Shown: positions 7,687 through 17,133 of the stretch, piece after piece
Layout of the letters: every line of letters starts with the position of its first letter
Numbering within the stretch: position 1 is the stretch's first letter
Assembly (NCBI RefSeq): GCF_020567375.1
Contig: NZ_JAJBZM010000001.1
Coordinates: 295,396-359,395, forward strand
Reading direction: 5' to 3'
From: Janibacter melonis
GTDB lineage: Bacteria > Actinomycetota > Actinomycetes > Actinomycetales > Dermatophilaceae
DNA: 64,000 nucleotides
Position numbers and translations under genes: made by a program
Notes under the pieces: model-generated
Told to the model about the DNA's origin: nothing
Database searches by the model: none
What the model saw: the letters and a program-made list of their open reading frames with translations, nothing else

Positions 7687-9836
7687 TGTCCACCACGACC
7701 CGCACCCCCGCCCCGGCCGCCCCCGCGGCACGGCCCGCCCCTCGGCGCACCCTCACCCCGGCCCAGCTGCGCGCCGCCCTGCCCGGCGCGGTGCGCCGGC
7801 TCGACCCGCGGACGCTGTGGCACACGCCGGTCATCCTCGTCGTATGGGTCGGTGCCGCGCTGACGACCCTCACCGCGGTCGTCGAGCCGCTCACCGGCGG
7901 ACCGGCCAGCTCCGGCGGCTCGTCGATGCCCGGGTCCTTCGCGGCACTCGTCGCCCTGTGGCTGTGGCTCACCGTTCTCTTCGCCGGGCTCGCCGAGTCG
8001 GTCGCGGAGGGCCGCGGCAAGGCCCAGGCGGACTCGCTGCGGGCCACCCGCACGAGCACGACGGCCCACCTCGTCACCGGCTACCACCCGGCCGACCCCG
8101 GGGCCGAGCGCACCGCCACCCGCGAGGTGTCCTCGGCCGACCTCACCGTCGGCGACGTCGTCGTCGTGAGCGCCGGCGAGCTCGTGCCCGGTGATGGCGA
8201 CGTCATCCACGGCATCGCCAGCGTCGACGAGTCGGCGATCACCGGCGAGTCGGCGCCGGTCGTGCGCGAGTCCGGCGGCGACCGGTCCGCGGTGACCGGG
8301 GGCACGCGCGTGCTGTCCGACCGGGTCGTCGTGCAGATCACCTCGCGCCCGGGCGAGACCTTCGTCGACCGGATGATCGCGCTCGTCGAGGGCTCCTCAC
8401 GTCAGCGCACGCCGAACGAGATCGCGCTGAACATCCTCCTCGCCTCGCTGTCGATCGTCTTCGTCGTCGTCGTGCTGACGCTCAACCCCGTCGCCTCCCT
8501 CGTCGCCGAGCCGGCCAGCGTCGCCGTGCTCGTCGCCCTGCTCGTCTGCCTCATCCCGACGACCATCGGCGGGCTGCTGTCGGCGATCGGCATCGCCGGC
8601 ATGGACCGGCTCGTCCAGCGCGGGGTCCTCGCGATGAGCGGGCGGGCCGTCGAGGCAGCGGGCGACGTGACGACCCTGCTCCTGGACAAGACCGGCACCA
8701 TCACCTACGGCAACCGCCGCGCGAGCGCCTTCGTCGCGCTCGACGGCGTGCCGCCCGGAGCGCTCGTCGAGGCCGCGGTGCTCTCCTCCGGCGGCGACCC
8801 GACCCCCGAGGGCGCGTCGATCCTCGACCTCGCCCGCGCGGACGGGGTCGACCCCGCCCTCGTCCCCGGCGGCGAGGTCGTCCCCTTCACGGCGCAGACC
8901 CGCATGTCGGGGCTGGACCTGCCCGACGGCACCCAGGTGCGCAAGGGCGCGGCGAGCGCGGTCCTCGCCTGGCTCGACGCGGCCGGCTCCGCCCCGGTCG
9001 GGCCGGCACGGGCCGAGCTCGACGCCCACGTCGAGCGGATCTCGGGATCGGGCGGGACACCCCTCGTCGTCGCGACCCTCGCGCCCCAGGGTGCGGGCCG
9101 CGTCCTCGGGGTGGTGCACCTCAAGGACGTCGTCAAGGACGGCCTCGTGGAGCGCTTCGCCGAGCTGCGGGCGATGGGCATCCGCACGGTGATGATCACC
9201 GGCGACAACCCCCTCACCGCCGCCGCGATCGCGGCCGAGGCGGGCGTCGACGACGTGCTCGCCGAGGCCACGCCCGAGGACAAGCTCGCCTACATCCGCC
9301 GAGAGCAGGAGGGCGGCCAGCTCGTCGCGATGACGGGGGACGGCACGAACGACGCGCCCGCGCTCGCGCAGGCCGACGTCGGCGTGGCCATGGCGTCGGG
9401 CACGTCGGCGGCCAAGGAGGCCGGCAACATGGTCGACCTCGACTCCGACCCAACGAAGCTCATCGAGATCGTCGCCATCGGCAAGCAGCTGCTCCTCACC
9501 CGCGGTGCCCTGACGACCTTCTCGATCGCCAACGACGTCGCGAAGTACTTCGCGATCATCCCGGCGATGTTCGCCGGGGTCTTCCCCGGCCTCGAGGCAC
9601 TTGACGTCCTGCACCTGCACTCCCCCGCCTCCGCCGTGCTCTCCGCGGTGATCTTCAACGCCGTCGTCATCGTCGCGCTCGTGCCCCTCGCCCTGCGCGG
9701 GGTGCGCTACCGACCGCGTCCCGCGGCCGAGGTCCTCGGCCGCAACCTCGCCGTCTACGGGATCGGCGGGGTCTTCACCCCCTTCGTCGGCATCTGGCTC
9801 GTCGACCAGCTCGTCCGCCTCCTGCCCGGCTTCTGA
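7686..9836 (+). CDS. kdpB: KdpB, P-type ATPase catalytic subunit
   Basis: A 716-residue P-type ATPase that hydrolyses ATP to drive high-affinity K+ uptake. Motifs: TGESAPV in the actuator domain, the phosphorylated aspartate D334 in [10 protein letters not shown], the nucleotide-binding region, and [11 protein letters not shown] in the hinge. The protein has an Ala/Pro/Arg-rich N-terminal extension of about 35 residues beyond E. coli KdpB (682). The start ATG overlaps the kdpA stop. kdpC follows after 17 nt with an AAGGA ribosome site. Confidence 0.97.
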   Translation: MSTTTRTPAPAAPAARPAPRRTLTPAQLRAALPGAVRRLDPRTLWHTPVILVVWVGAALTTLTAVVEPLTGGPASSGGSSMPGSFAALVALWLWLTVLFAGLAESVAEGRGKAQADSLRATRTSTTAHLVTGYHPADPGAERTATREVSSADLTVGDVVVVSAGELVPGDGDVIHGIASVDESAITGESAPVVRESGGDRSAVTGGTRVLSDRVVVQITSRPGETFVDRMIALVEGSSRQRTPNEIALNILLASLSIVFVVVVLTLNPVASLVAEPASVAVLVALLVCLIPTTIGGLLSAIGIAGMDRLVQRGVLAMSGRAVEAAGDVTTLLLDKTGTITYGNRRASAFVALDGVPPGALVEAAVLSSGGDPTPEGASILDLARADGVDPALVPGGEVVPFTAQTRMSGLDLPDGTQVRKGAASAVLAWLDAAGSAPVGPARAELDAHVERISGSGGTPLVVATLAPQGAGRVLGVVHLKDVVKDGLVERFAELRAMGIRTVMITGDNPLTAAAIAAEAGVDDVLAEATPEDKLAYIRREQEGGQLVAMTGDGTNDAPALAQADVGVAMASGTSAAKEAGNMVDLDSDPTKLIEIVAIGKQLLLTRGALTTFSIANDVAKYFAIIPAMFAGVFPGLEALDVLHLHSPASAVLSAVIFNAVVIVALVPLALRGVRYRPRPAAEVLGRNLAVYGIGGVFTPFVGIWLVDQLVRLLPGF

Positions 9837-9853
9837 GACCCAAGGAACCCCTC

Positions 9854-10468
9854 ATGCCCCTCCTCGCCCGCGGCACCGCCCGCACCCTGTGGGTCGCGAC
9901 CCGCGCCCTGCTCCTGCTCACCCTCGTCCTCGGCCTGGGCTACACCGGCGCCGTCACCGCGGCCGCCCAGCTCGTCGTGCCCGGCCGCGCCGACGGCTCG
10001 CTCGTGCACGACCGCGACGGCCGTGTCGTCGGCTCCTCCCTGCTCGGCCAGTCCTTCACCGACGCGAGGGGCGTCGCCCTGCCCGGGTACTTCCAGTCGC
10101 GGCCGTCGGCCGCCGGTGACGGCTACGACGGGAGAGCCTCCGGCGGCTCCAACCTCGGGCCACAGGACCCGGGTCTCGTCGCGACGATCCGCGAGCGGCG
10201 TGCGGAGGTCGCCGAGCGCGAAGGGGTGTCGCCCTCGGCCGTCCCGGCCGACGCCGTCACCGCGTCCGCCTCGGGCCTCGACCCGCACATCAGCCCTCGG
10301 TACGCGCAGATCCAGGTCCCGCGGGTGGCGCGCGAGCGCGGTCTGCCGCAGGCCGAGGTGCGCCGGCTCGTCGCCGAGCACACCCGCGGGCGCGACCTCG
10401 GATATCTCGGCGACCCCGCCGTCGACGTGCTCGCGCTTAACCTGTCCCTCGACGAGCTGGAGGAGTGA
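9854..10468 (+). CDS. kdpC: KdpC, accessory subunit of Kdp ATPase
   Basis: A 204-residue protein with one N-terminal membrane helix (about 15-40) and an extracytoplasmic domain carrying the family blocks GSSLLGQSF, YFQSRPSAA, SGGSNLGP, VTASASGLDPHISP and GYLGDPAVDVLALNL. KdpC assists ATP binding or complex stability. It lies between kdpB (17 nt upstream) and kdpD (1 nt downstream). The overall length is typical. Confidence 0.96.
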   Translation: MPLLARGTARTLWVATRALLLLTLVLGLGYTGAVTAAAQLVVPGRADGSLVHDRDGRVVGSSLLGQSFTDARGVALPGYFQSRPSAAGDGYDGRASGGSNLGPQDPGLVATIRERRAEVAEREGVSPSAVPADAVTASASGLDPHISPRYAQIQVPRVARERGLPQAEVRRLVAEHTRGRDLGYLGDPAVDVLALNLSLDELEE

Positions 10469-10469
10469 G

Positions 10470-12965
10470 ATGACCCGGGGACGGCTGCGGGTGCTGCTCG
10501 GCGCCGCCCCCGGCGTCGGCAAGACGTGCACGATGCTCGAGGAGGGGCGCCGGCTGCGCGCCGACGGGCGCGACGTCGTCGTCGGGCTCGTCGAGACGCA
10601 CGGACGCGCGGCGACCGCCGCGATGGTCGAGGGCCTCGAGGTCGTGCCGCGCACCCTCGTCACCCACCGGGGGCTCGAGCTCGCCGAGATGGATCTCGAG
10701 GGGGTGCTCGCCCGCGCCCCCCAGGTCGCCCTCGTCGACGAGCTCGCGCACACGAACGCCCCGGGCTCGCACCACGCGAAGCGCTGGCAGGACGTCGACG
10801 CCCTGCTCGACGCCGGGGTCGACGTCATCACGACGGTGAACATCCAGCACATCGAGTCGCTCCACGACGTCGTCGAGCAGATCACCGGCGTGCCGCAGTC
10901 CGAGACGACGCCCGACGCCTTCTTGCGCCGGGCCGACCAGGTCGAGGTCGTCGACCTCGCCCCGCAGGCGCTGCGCGACCGGCTCCTCGGCGGGGTCGTC
11001 TACCCGGCCGAGCGGGTGGACGCCGCGCTGTCGAACTACTTCCGGCTCGGCAACCTCATCGCGCTGCGCGAGCTCGCCCTGCTGTGGCTGGCCGACGAGG
11101 TCGACGAGGCGCTGCGCCGCTACCGCGACGAGCACGACATCGACGCGACCTGGCAGGCCCGCGAGCGCGTCGTCGTCGCGCTCACCGGAGGGCCGGAGGG
11201 CGAGACGCTCCTGCGACGCGGTGCACGGATCGCCGCACGGTCGTCCGGCGGGGGGCTGCACGCGGTCCACGTCACGGCCCAGGACGGGCTGCGGGCCCCG
11301 GACCCCGCGGCGCTCGTGCAGCAGCGGGCCCTCGTCGAGCAGCTCGGCGGCAGCTACCACCAGGTCGTGGGCGACGACGTGCCGGCTGCGCTCGTCGACT
11401 TCGCCCGGTCGGTCGACGCCACCCAGCTCGTCATCGGGGTGAGCCGCCGGGGCCGGCTCGCCGCTGCGCTCACCGGCCCGGGCATCGGCGCGACGGTGGT
11501 GCGCGAGTCCGGCGACATCGACGTCCACATCGTCACGCACTCGGCGGCAGGTGGTCGCTTCGCGCTGCCGCCGGTCGGGGGCGCGCTCAGCCTGCGCCGA
11601 CGGGCCCTCGGGATGCTCCTCGCGCTCCTGGGCGGCCCGCTGCTCACCTGGCTGCTCGTCGCGCTGCGCAGCCCGGAGTCGATCACGAGCGACGTCCTCA
11701 GCTACCAGCTGCTCGTCGTCGTCGTCGCGCTCGTCGGAGGGCTGTGGCCCGCGCTCTTCGCCGCGGTGCTCTCGGCGGTCACGCTCGACTTCTTCTTCAT
11801 CGACCCGCTCTACACGGTGACGATCGCCGACCCGCTGCACCTCCTCGCGCTGCTCCTCTACGTGACCATCGCGGCGCTCGTGAGCGTCGTCGTCGACCGC
11901 GCCGCCCGACGCTCGCGCACGGCGCGACGGGCGGCGGCGGAGTCCGAGCTCGTCCAGACCGTCGCCGGCAGCGTCGTGCGCGGCGACGACGCGGTCCAGG
12001 CCCTCGTCGACCAGACCCGCGAGGCGCTCCACCTGCGCGGGGCCCGGGTCCTCGCGGGCGAGGAGGTGCTCGCGAGCGCCGGAGAGGTCGACCTCGCCGG
12101 CTCCGCGCCCGTGAGCACCCTCGACCTCGCGCCGGGCACGACCCTCGAGCTCACCGGCGAGGTGGCCGCGAGCGAGCGCCGCCTGCTCGGCGTCGTCGCC
12201 GCCCAGCTCACCGCGGCCCTCGAGCACCAGCGCCTCACCGAGACCGCCCGCGAGATCGAGCCCATCGCCGCCTCGGACCGGGTCCGCGGCGCCCTGCTGT
12301 CGGCCCTCAGCCACGACCTGCGCCGCCCGCTCGCGGCGGCCACCGCCGCGGTCGGCGGGGTGCGGGCGGCGGGGCCGGACCTGCGCGAGGAGGACCGCCG
12401 CGAGCTGCTCGACACCGCCGAGGAGAGCCTGGCCGCGCTTTCGGCCCTCATGTCCGACCTGCTCGACGTCAGCCGGCTCAGCTCGGGCGTGCTCACCATC
12501 GCGACGACGCCGACCGACCCGGCCGAGGCGATCGCGCCGGCGCTCGACGAGCTCGGCCTCGGCCCCGCGCAGGTGCGACTCGCGCTCGCCCACGACGAGG
12601 TCGAGGTGCTCGCCGACCCGGTGCTCCTCCAGCGGGTCGTCGTCAACCTCCTCACCAACGCGGTGCGGCACTCACCGCCGGACGAGCCCGTGCTCGTATC
12701 GACGAGCACCTTCGGCGGGCGGCTGGAGATCCGCGTCGCCGACCGCGGCCCGGGCATCGCGCAGGACCGGCGCGACGAGGTCTTCCTGCCCTTCCAGCGG
12801 CTCGGCGACACCGACAACACGACGGGTCTCGGGCTCGGTCTGGCGCTCTCGCGCGGCTTCGTCGAGGGCATGCACGGCCGGCTCACGCCGGAGGACACGC
12901 CCGGCGGAGGCCTCACCATGGTCGTCTCGCTCCCCGTCCACGACCCCTCGCAGGAGGCCCGGTGA
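10470..12965 (+). CDS. kdpD: KdpD, sensor histidine kinase for potassium
   Basis: An 831-residue membrane sensor kinase. Order of domains: N-terminal KdpD domain with Walker A GAAPGVGKT (about 13-21) and DELAHTNAPGS; a universal-stress-like domain (about 230-350); four close membrane helices (DUF4118, about 370-480); a GAF-like segment; HisKA with H615 in ALSHDLRRPL; HATPase with NLLTNAVRHS and GLGLGLAL. It senses low K+/ionic strength and phosphorylates KdpE. ATG 10470 gives the family start MTRGRLRVLLG. It overlaps kdpE by 4 nt (GTGA). Confidence 0.96.
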   Translation: MTRGRLRVLLGAAPGVGKTCTMLEEGRRLRADGRDVVVGLVETHGRAATAAMVEGLEVVPRTLVTHRGLELAEMDLEGVLARAPQVALVDELAHTNAPGSHHAKRWQDVDALLDAGVDVITTVNIQHIESLHDVVEQITGVPQSETTPDAFLRRADQVEVVDLAPQALRDRLLGGVVYPAERVDAALSNYFRLGNLIALRELALLWLADEVDEALRRYRDEHDIDATWQARERVVVALTGGPEGETLLRRGARIAARSSGGGLHAVHVTAQDGLRAPDPAALVQQRALVEQLGGSYHQVVGDDVPAALVDFARSVDATQLVIGVSRRGRLAAALTGPGIGATVVRESGDIDVHIVTHSAAGGRFALPPVGGALSLRRRALGMLLALLGGPLLTWLLVALRSPESITSDVLSYQLLVVVVALVGGLWPALFAAVLSAVTLDFFFIDPLYTVTIADPLHLLALLLYVTIAALVSVVVDRAARRSRTARRAAAESELVQTVAGSVVRGDDAVQALVDQTREALHLRGARVLAGEEVLASAGEVDLAGSAPVSTLDLAPGTTLELTGEVAASERRLLGVVAAQLTAALEHQRLTETAREIEPIAASDRVRGALLSALSHDLRRPLAAATAAVGGVRAAGPDLREEDRRELLDTAEESLAALSALMSDLLDVSRLSSGVLTIATTPTDPAEAIAPALDELGLGPAQVRLALAHDEVEVLADPVLLQRVVVNLLTNAVRHSPPDEPVLVSTSTFGGRLEIRVADRGPGIAQDRRDEVFLPFQRLGDTDNTTGLGLGLALSRGFVEGMHGRLTPEDTPGGGLTMVVSLPVHDPSQEAR

Positions 12966-13651
12966 AGATCCTCGTCGCCGACGACGACCCGCAGATCCTG
13001 CGCGCGCTGCGTATCACCCTCACGGCGAAGGGGTACGACGTCGTCACCGCGCTCGACGGCGCCCAGGCGGTCGCCGCGGCCGTCGACCAGCAGCCCGACC
13101 TCGTCCTGCTCGACCTCGGGATGCCCCGGCTCGACGGCGTCGAGGTCATCCACGCCATCCGGGGCTGGTCGCAGGCCCCGATCCTCGTCGTCTCCGGCCG
13201 GGCCGGCTCGGCCGACAAGGTCGAGGCGCTCGACGCGGGCGCCGACGACTACGTCACCAAGCCCTTCGCCGTCGACGAGCTGCTCGCCCGGGTGCGCGCC
13301 CTCACCCGGCGCGTCCCCCAGGCCGCCGAGACCCCGGCGGTGCGCCTCGGCGAGGTGACGGTCGACCTCGCGGCCCGCAGCGTCGTACGCGAAGGGGAGG
13401 GCGGCCGTCAGCACGTCCGCCTCACCCCCACCGAGTGGCAGGTCCTCGAGATCCTCGTGCGCAACCCCGGCCGCCTCGTCACCCGGCAGACCCTGCTGAC
13501 GAGCATCTGGGGCAGCGAGCACGTCGCCGACACCGGATACCTGCGCCTGTACGTCTCGCAGCTGCGCAAGAAGCTCGAGCCCGACCCCGCGCACCCGCGC
13601 CACCTGCTCACCGAGGCCGGCATGGGGTACCGCCTCGAGCTCGACGGCTGA
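12962..13651 (+). CDS. kdpE: KdpE, response regulator of the kdp operon
   Basis: A 229-residue OmpR/PhoB-class regulator. The receiver domain (1-115) shows the acidic pocket DDD near residues 7-9, the phosphoacceptor aspartate in LLDLGMP, and K in TKPF. The C-terminal winged helix (about 130-228) ends with GYRLELDG. It activates kdp transcription when phosphorylated by KdpD. Start GTG 12962 overlaps the kdpD stop by 4 nt and gives MKILVADDD. The last gene of the operon; a GC-rich hairpin-prone spacer follows. Confidence 0.96.
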   Translation: MKILVADDDPQILRALRITLTAKGYDVVTALDGAQAVAAAVDQQPDLVLLDLGMPRLDGVEVIHAIRGWSQAPILVVSGRAGSADKVEALDAGADDYVTKPFAVDELLARVRALTRRVPQAAETPAVRLGEVTVDLAARSVVREGEGGRQHVRLTPTEWQVLEILVRNPGRLVTRQTLLTSIWGSEHVADTGYLRLYVSQLRKKLEPDPAHPRHLLTEAGMGYRLELDG

Positions 13652-13701
13652 GCACGGGTCCGGGGTCCCCCCTGACGCCCCGCTGCGCCGCCGCGCGACC
13701 G

Positions 13702-13707
13702 TAAGGT
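13702..13707 (+). promoter_or_regulatory. -10 box (TAAGGT) for the 13754-15606 genes
   Basis: TAAGGT lies 46 nt before the GTG at 13754. The leader between contains a 6-bp GC hairpin (CCCCGG/CCGGGG, 13714-13731) and the ribosome site GAAGGAG at 13741. It fits a promoter for the hypothetical gene and the DASS symporter gene. Confidence 0.45.
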
Positions 13708-13753
13708 CGGCAGCCCCGGGGCCACCGGGGCACCCGACCCGAAGGAGACAGAC

Positions 13754-14002
13754 GTGAGTGAGTACAGCGCGGAAGAGCTCGACGCCGCACGCGAGGCCGC
13801 CCAGAACGCCGTGGACACCGCGACCTCCTGGGACTACAGCGCCGGCGAGACGAAGATCGCCGACAAGCTGCGCGAGGGCCTCGACGAGGCGCAGGTCGAG
13901 GTCGAGCCCGCAGAGCTCGAGCGGCTCGTCGCCGAGATCGACGCCCTGAGCACCGACGAGAGCGCCGGTCCCCCGACCGTGCGCGCCGCCACGCCGCGCT
14001 GA
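13754..14002 (+). CDS. Small acidic protein of unknown function
   Basis: An 82-residue, Glu/Asp/Ala-rich, probably helical soluble protein (MSEYSAEELDAAREAAQNAV...), with no membrane helix or motif I recognise. The GTG at 13754 is preceded by GAAGGAG at 6-12 nt, which supports it being a real gene. Its TGA overlaps the ribosome site of the dicarboxylate symporter gene 11 nt downstream, so the two are likely cotranscribed. I cannot assign a function. Confidence 0.6.
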   Translation: MSEYSAEELDAAREAAQNAVDTATSWDYSAGETKIADKLREGLDEAQVEVEPAELERLVAEIDALSTDESAGPPTVRAATPR

Positions 14003-14013
14003 GGAGGCCCCCG

Positions 14014-15606
14014 ATGACGCACCCGAGCGACGAGGCCGGGCACGGCGGACCGGTGACGACCCACGACCGGAGCGCTGAGATCGAGCAGAGATCGGCGGGC
14101 GAGAGAGCCGAAGGGGTGCCACAGGGCCGCCGACGTCGGCAGTGGGTGGGCCTGGGTGCCGGTGTCGCGCTCGGGCTGCTCGTCTACCTGGCGATCCCCG
14201 GGGACGCGGGCCACCCGGCGCGTCTCACGGCCGCGGTCGCCGTCGTCATGGGCGTGTGGTGGATGACCGAGGCGATCCCCATCCCGGCGACGGCCCTGCT
14301 GCCCCTCGTCGTCTTCCCCACGCTCGGGAGCGACGTCTCGGTCGACGACGTCGGGGCGTCGTACGGCAACAACATCATCTTCCTCTTCATGGGCGGCTTC
14401 CTGCTCGCGCTGGCGATGCAGCGCTGGAACCTCCACCGTCGCATCGCGCTGCGCACGGTGTCGCTCATGGGCACCCGCCCTGCGATGGTCGTCGCCGGCT
14501 TCATGATCGCCACCGGCTTCCTGTCGATGTGGGTGTCGAACACCGCGACCGCGGTGATGATGCTGCCCATCGGCGTCTCCGTGCTCGCCCTCGTCGCCAC
14601 GCTCTCCGACGACGTCGAGGACCCGGGCGAGGACGGCGCGGCGGTGCGCAGCAGCCCCTTCGGCACCGCGCTCGTGCTCGGCATCGCCTACGCCGCGTCC
14701 ATCGGGTCGCTCGCGACGATCATCGGCACGCCGCCGAACACCCTGCTCGTCGGCTACCTCGAGGACGCCCACGACATCTCCATCGGCTTCGGCCAGTGGA
14801 TGCTCGCGGGGCTCCCGCTCGCGGTCATCTTCCTCACCATCACCTGGGTGCTGCTGACGAAGGTCTTCTTCCGTCCCGAGATCGACGACATCCCGGGCGG
14901 TCGAGAGCTCATCCGGGACGAGCTCGAGGCCCTCGGGCCGATGTCGCGCGGCGAGATCCGGGTGACCGTGATCTTCGTCCTCGCCGCCCTGTCCTGGGTC
15001 TTCGTGCCGCTCGTCTCCGACTGGCTCGGCGCCGAGTCCGCACCGATCAGCGACGCCGGCATCGCCATGGTCGTCGGGCTGCTGCTCTTCGTCCTGCCGG
15101 CCGGGGCCGAGCCCGGGGTCCGGCTGCTCGACTGGGAGAGCGCGCTCGAGCTGCCCTGGGGCGTCCTGCTGCTCTTCGGCGGGGGCCTGGCGCTCTCCGG
15201 GCAGTTCAGCTCCAGCGGCCTGACGGAGTGGATCGGCCAGCAGGCCGGCGGTCTCGGGTGGATCCCGACGCTGCTCCTCGTCGCCCTGGTGACCACCGCG
15301 ATCCTCTTCCTCACCGAGATCACGAGCAACACGGCGACGGCCGCCACCTTCCTCCCGGTGGCGGGTGGCATCGCCCTGGGCACCGGCCTGGACCCGATGC
15401 TGCTCGCCGTGCCGGTCGCGCTGTCGGCCACCTGCGCCTTCATGCTGCCGGTGGCGACACCGCCCAACGCCGTGGCCTACGGCAGCGGCTACGTGACGAT
15501 CGGGTCGATGATCAAGGGCGGGCTCTGGCTCAACCTCATCGCGATCGTCCTCGTCACGGGCTTCACCTACACCCTCTTCACCTGGTTCCTCGGGATCACG
15601 ATCTAG
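14014..15606 (+). CDS. DASS-family (SLC13) anion/sodium symporter
   Basis: A 530-residue inner-membrane transporter of the divalent anion:sodium symporter family (dicarboxylates, sulfate or similar). Both substrate/sodium signatures are present: SNTATAVMMLPIG in the first half and TSNTATAATFLPV in the second, with matching hairpin loops and about eleven helices. A hydrophilic N-terminal extension of about 45 residues precedes the first helix. ATG 14014 has GAGGAGG at 14001-14007. The substrate is probably a C4-dicarboxylate but is not determined. It converges on the TSUP gene with a 12-nt gap. Confidence 0.9.
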   Translation: MTHPSDEAGHGGPVTTHDRSAEIEQRSAGERAEGVPQGRRRRQWVGLGAGVALGLLVYLAIPGDAGHPARLTAAVAVVMGVWWMTEAIPIPATALLPLVVFPTLGSDVSVDDVGASYGNNIIFLFMGGFLLALAMQRWNLHRRIALRTVSLMGTRPAMVVAGFMIATGFLSMWVSNTATAVMMLPIGVSVLALVATLSDDVEDPGEDGAAVRSSPFGTALVLGIAYAASIGSLATIIGTPPNTLLVGYLEDAHDISIGFGQWMLAGLPLAVIFLTITWVLLTKVFFRPEIDDIPGGRELIRDELEALGPMSRGEIRVTVIFVLAALSWVFVPLVSDWLGAESAPISDAGIAMVVGLLLFVLPAGAEPGVRLLDWESALELPWGVLLLFGGGLALSGQFSSSGLTEWIGQQAGGLGWIPTLLLVALVTTAILFLTEITSNTATAATFLPVAGGIALGTGLDPMLLAVPVALSATCAFMLPVATPPNAVAYGSGYVTIGSMIKGGLWLNLIAIVLVTGFTYTLFTWFLGITI

Positions 15607-15618
15607 GCCCGAGGGGGG

Positions 15619-16365
15619 TCACAGGGCGAGCAGGCCTCTCAGGCAGGCGAGCGCCCCTCCCGCTGCGGCGACCCCGACGGCCAGCCGTCGGGCCGCCGTG
15701 GCGGGGACCCGTGCGGCGAGCACCCGGCCGAGGACCACCCCGACCGGTGCCGCGGCCACGACGAGCCCGCACACCCAGACGGAGGGCAGGGCGCCCAGCG
15801 GAACCGCGCCGGAGCTCGCCTTGACGAGGAGGGAGGTCGCGTTGGCGGCGAGGTAGACCGGCTGGAGGGTCGCGGCGAAGGATCGCTGCTCCCACCTCGT
15901 CGCGAGCGCGTAGGCGGTCATCGCCGGGCCGGCGACACCGGAGGTCGTGTTCATGAAGCCGGCGGCCAGCCCGGCCGCCACGCCTGCCCCGGGCCCGTCG
16001 AGACGACGTCGCCGTGCGAGCACCGCGCTGGCGGCCATCGCGAGCAGCACGCTCGAGCCGACGACGACGTCGAGCCAGGCCTCGCGGAAGGCACCGACGG
16101 CGGCTGCCCCGACGCACGACCCGACGACGACGAGCGGGGCCAGCCGACCCCATCGCCGCCAGTCGACGTCACCACGCATCGCGACGAGGACGAGCACCGC
16201 GGTGACGACGGCGACGACGTTGCTCAGGGTGACCCCGACCGCCGGCCCGACGAGCAGGGTCAGGCTCGGGGCGACCACGAGCCCCAGGCCCATGCCGGAG
16301 ATCCGTTGCAGCGCGGCGCCGGCGATCACGGCGGCGCACATCGCAGCGAGCACGGCGGCGGTCAT
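15619..16365 (-). CDS. TSUP/TauE-SafE family membrane permease
   Basis: A 248-residue, about eight-helix permease of the TauE/SafE (TSUP) family, usually exporting sulfite, sulfoacetate or other sulfur-containing anions. The two repeated family motifs are visible: GMGLGLVVAPSLTLLVGPAVGVTLSN near the N-terminus and NTTSGVAGPAMTAYAL in the middle. ATG 16365 is preceded at 6 nt by GAGGAT, a weak leaderless-type -10. The substrate is unknown. It lies tail to tail with the DASS symporter and downstream of a TetR gene. Confidence 0.82.
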   Translation of the reverse strand: MTAAVLAAMCAAVIAGAALQRISGMGLGLVVAPSLTLLVGPAVGVTLSNVVAVVTAVLVLVAMRGDVDWRRWGRLAPLVVVGSCVGAAAVGAFREAWLDVVVGSSVLLAMAASAVLARRRRLDGPGAGVAAGLAAGFMNTTSGVAGPAMTAYALATRWEQRSFAATLQPVYLAANATSLLVKASSGAVPLGALPSVWVCGLVVAAAPVGVVLGRVLAARVPATAARRLAVGVAAAGGALACLRGLLAL

Positions 16366-16411
16366 CGGGCGATCCTCGCAGCCGGTGCGCCGACGCCAGG
16401 GACGCGGGGGC

Positions 16412-16463
16412 CGGCGGACTCAGGCGGCGGACTCAGCCGGTGGACGCAGCCGGTGCACTCAGC
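16412..16463. repeat. 13-bp tandem repeat at the 3' end of the TetR gene
   Basis: Four consecutive 13-bp units (cggcggactcagg, cggcggactcagc, cggtggacgcagc, cggtgcactcagc) with a decayed fifth unit following. The array covers the TetR stop codon and the spacer to the TSUP gene. Thirteen is not a multiple of three, so unit number would alter the reading frame beyond the stop. Confidence 0.7.
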
Positions 16464-17031
16464 CGGCGGGCTCGACGAGGGCGCGGACGAGCTCGCCGGC
16501 CCGCTCCTGCACCCGCGGGTCCACCCCGCGGTGAGCCACTCCCCCTTCGAGCAGGAGGAAGACGTGCTCGGCCAGACCGGCCGGGTCGTCCCCGCCGAGG
16601 CCGTCCTCGCGCAGCAGCCGCTCGAGGAGGTCGCGCACGGCCCGCTTGTGCTCGCGCACGACGTCGAGACCGGCGTGGTTTGTGGGAAGCTCGGCCGCGG
16701 CGTTGAGGAACCCGCAGCCGCGGTCAACCGGGAGCGGGTCGTGCGCGTAGGCCTCGACGACGGCGAGCACCCGGGGGGCGTCGGCATCGGCCAGCCGCTC
16801 CTGCAGGCGCCCCCACCACTGCTCGTGGCGACCCCGGAGGTAGGCGACGACGAGCGCGTCCTTGGACCCGAATCGGTCGTAGAGGGTGCGCTTGGTGACG
16901 CCTGACTCCGCGGCGATCGTGTCGACCCCGACGGCGTGGATCCCGCGCCGGTAGAAGAGCTCGGAGGCGGTCTCGAGGATCCGGCGGGCACCCGGTGTGA
17001 GATCCGCGCCCGCGCTCGTCGTGGGTGGCAT
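16459..17031 (-). CDS. TetR-family repressor
   Basis: A 190-residue TetR/AcrR regulator. The N-terminal helix-turn-helix is clear (RRILETASELFYRRGIHAVGVDTIAAESGVTKRTLYDRFGSKDALV, about 15-60, given here only as a location guide by its ends RRIL and DALV). The C-terminal ligand domain resembles the TetR_C group with GCGFLNAAAELP. ATG 17031 is preceded by GAAGGGGGAG, which serves as ribosome site. It diverges from an MFS exporter and an inverted repeat lies between them, so it probably represses that exporter and possibly itself. The inducer is unknown. Confidence 0.85.
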   Translation of the reverse strand: MPPTTSAGADLTPGARRILETASELFYRRGIHAVGVDTIAAESGVTKRTLYDRFGSKDALVVAYLRGRHEQWWGRLQERLADADAPRVLAVVEAYAHDPLPVDRGCGFLNAAAELPTNHAGLDVVREHKRAVRDLLERLLREDGLGGDDPAGLAEHVFLLLEGGVAHRGVDPRVQERAGELVRALVEPAG

Positions 17032-17088
17032 CGCTCCCCCTTCGTCGCTCGACGGCCAGCCGACCGTCCTCTCCTCCGCACCACCATC

Positions 17089-17133
17089 TCACAGACCGGT
17101 GTAGCGTCGGGGCAATGGTTCACCGATCTGTGA
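17089..17133. promoter_or_regulatory. Candidate TetR operator over the MFS promoter
   Basis: Two arms, TCACAGACCGGTGT (17089-17102) and TCACCGATCTGTGA (17120-17133), are inverted copies matching at 12 of 14 positions around a 17-nt spacer. Between them lie a -10-like TAGCGT (17102-17107) and, 7 nt later, the MFS ATG (17115), so the right arm is inside the first codons. Its position between tetR and the MFS gene supports operator function. Confidence 0.6.

Noticed and set aside
5980-7731. 583-codon minus-strand frame opposite kdpA
   Set aside because: Charged low-complexity translation and no ribosome site; kdpA on the other strand is unmistakable.
10437-12671. 744-codon minus-strand frame opposite kdpD
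   Set aside because: Composition typical of antisense of high-GC genes; no homologous segment recognised.
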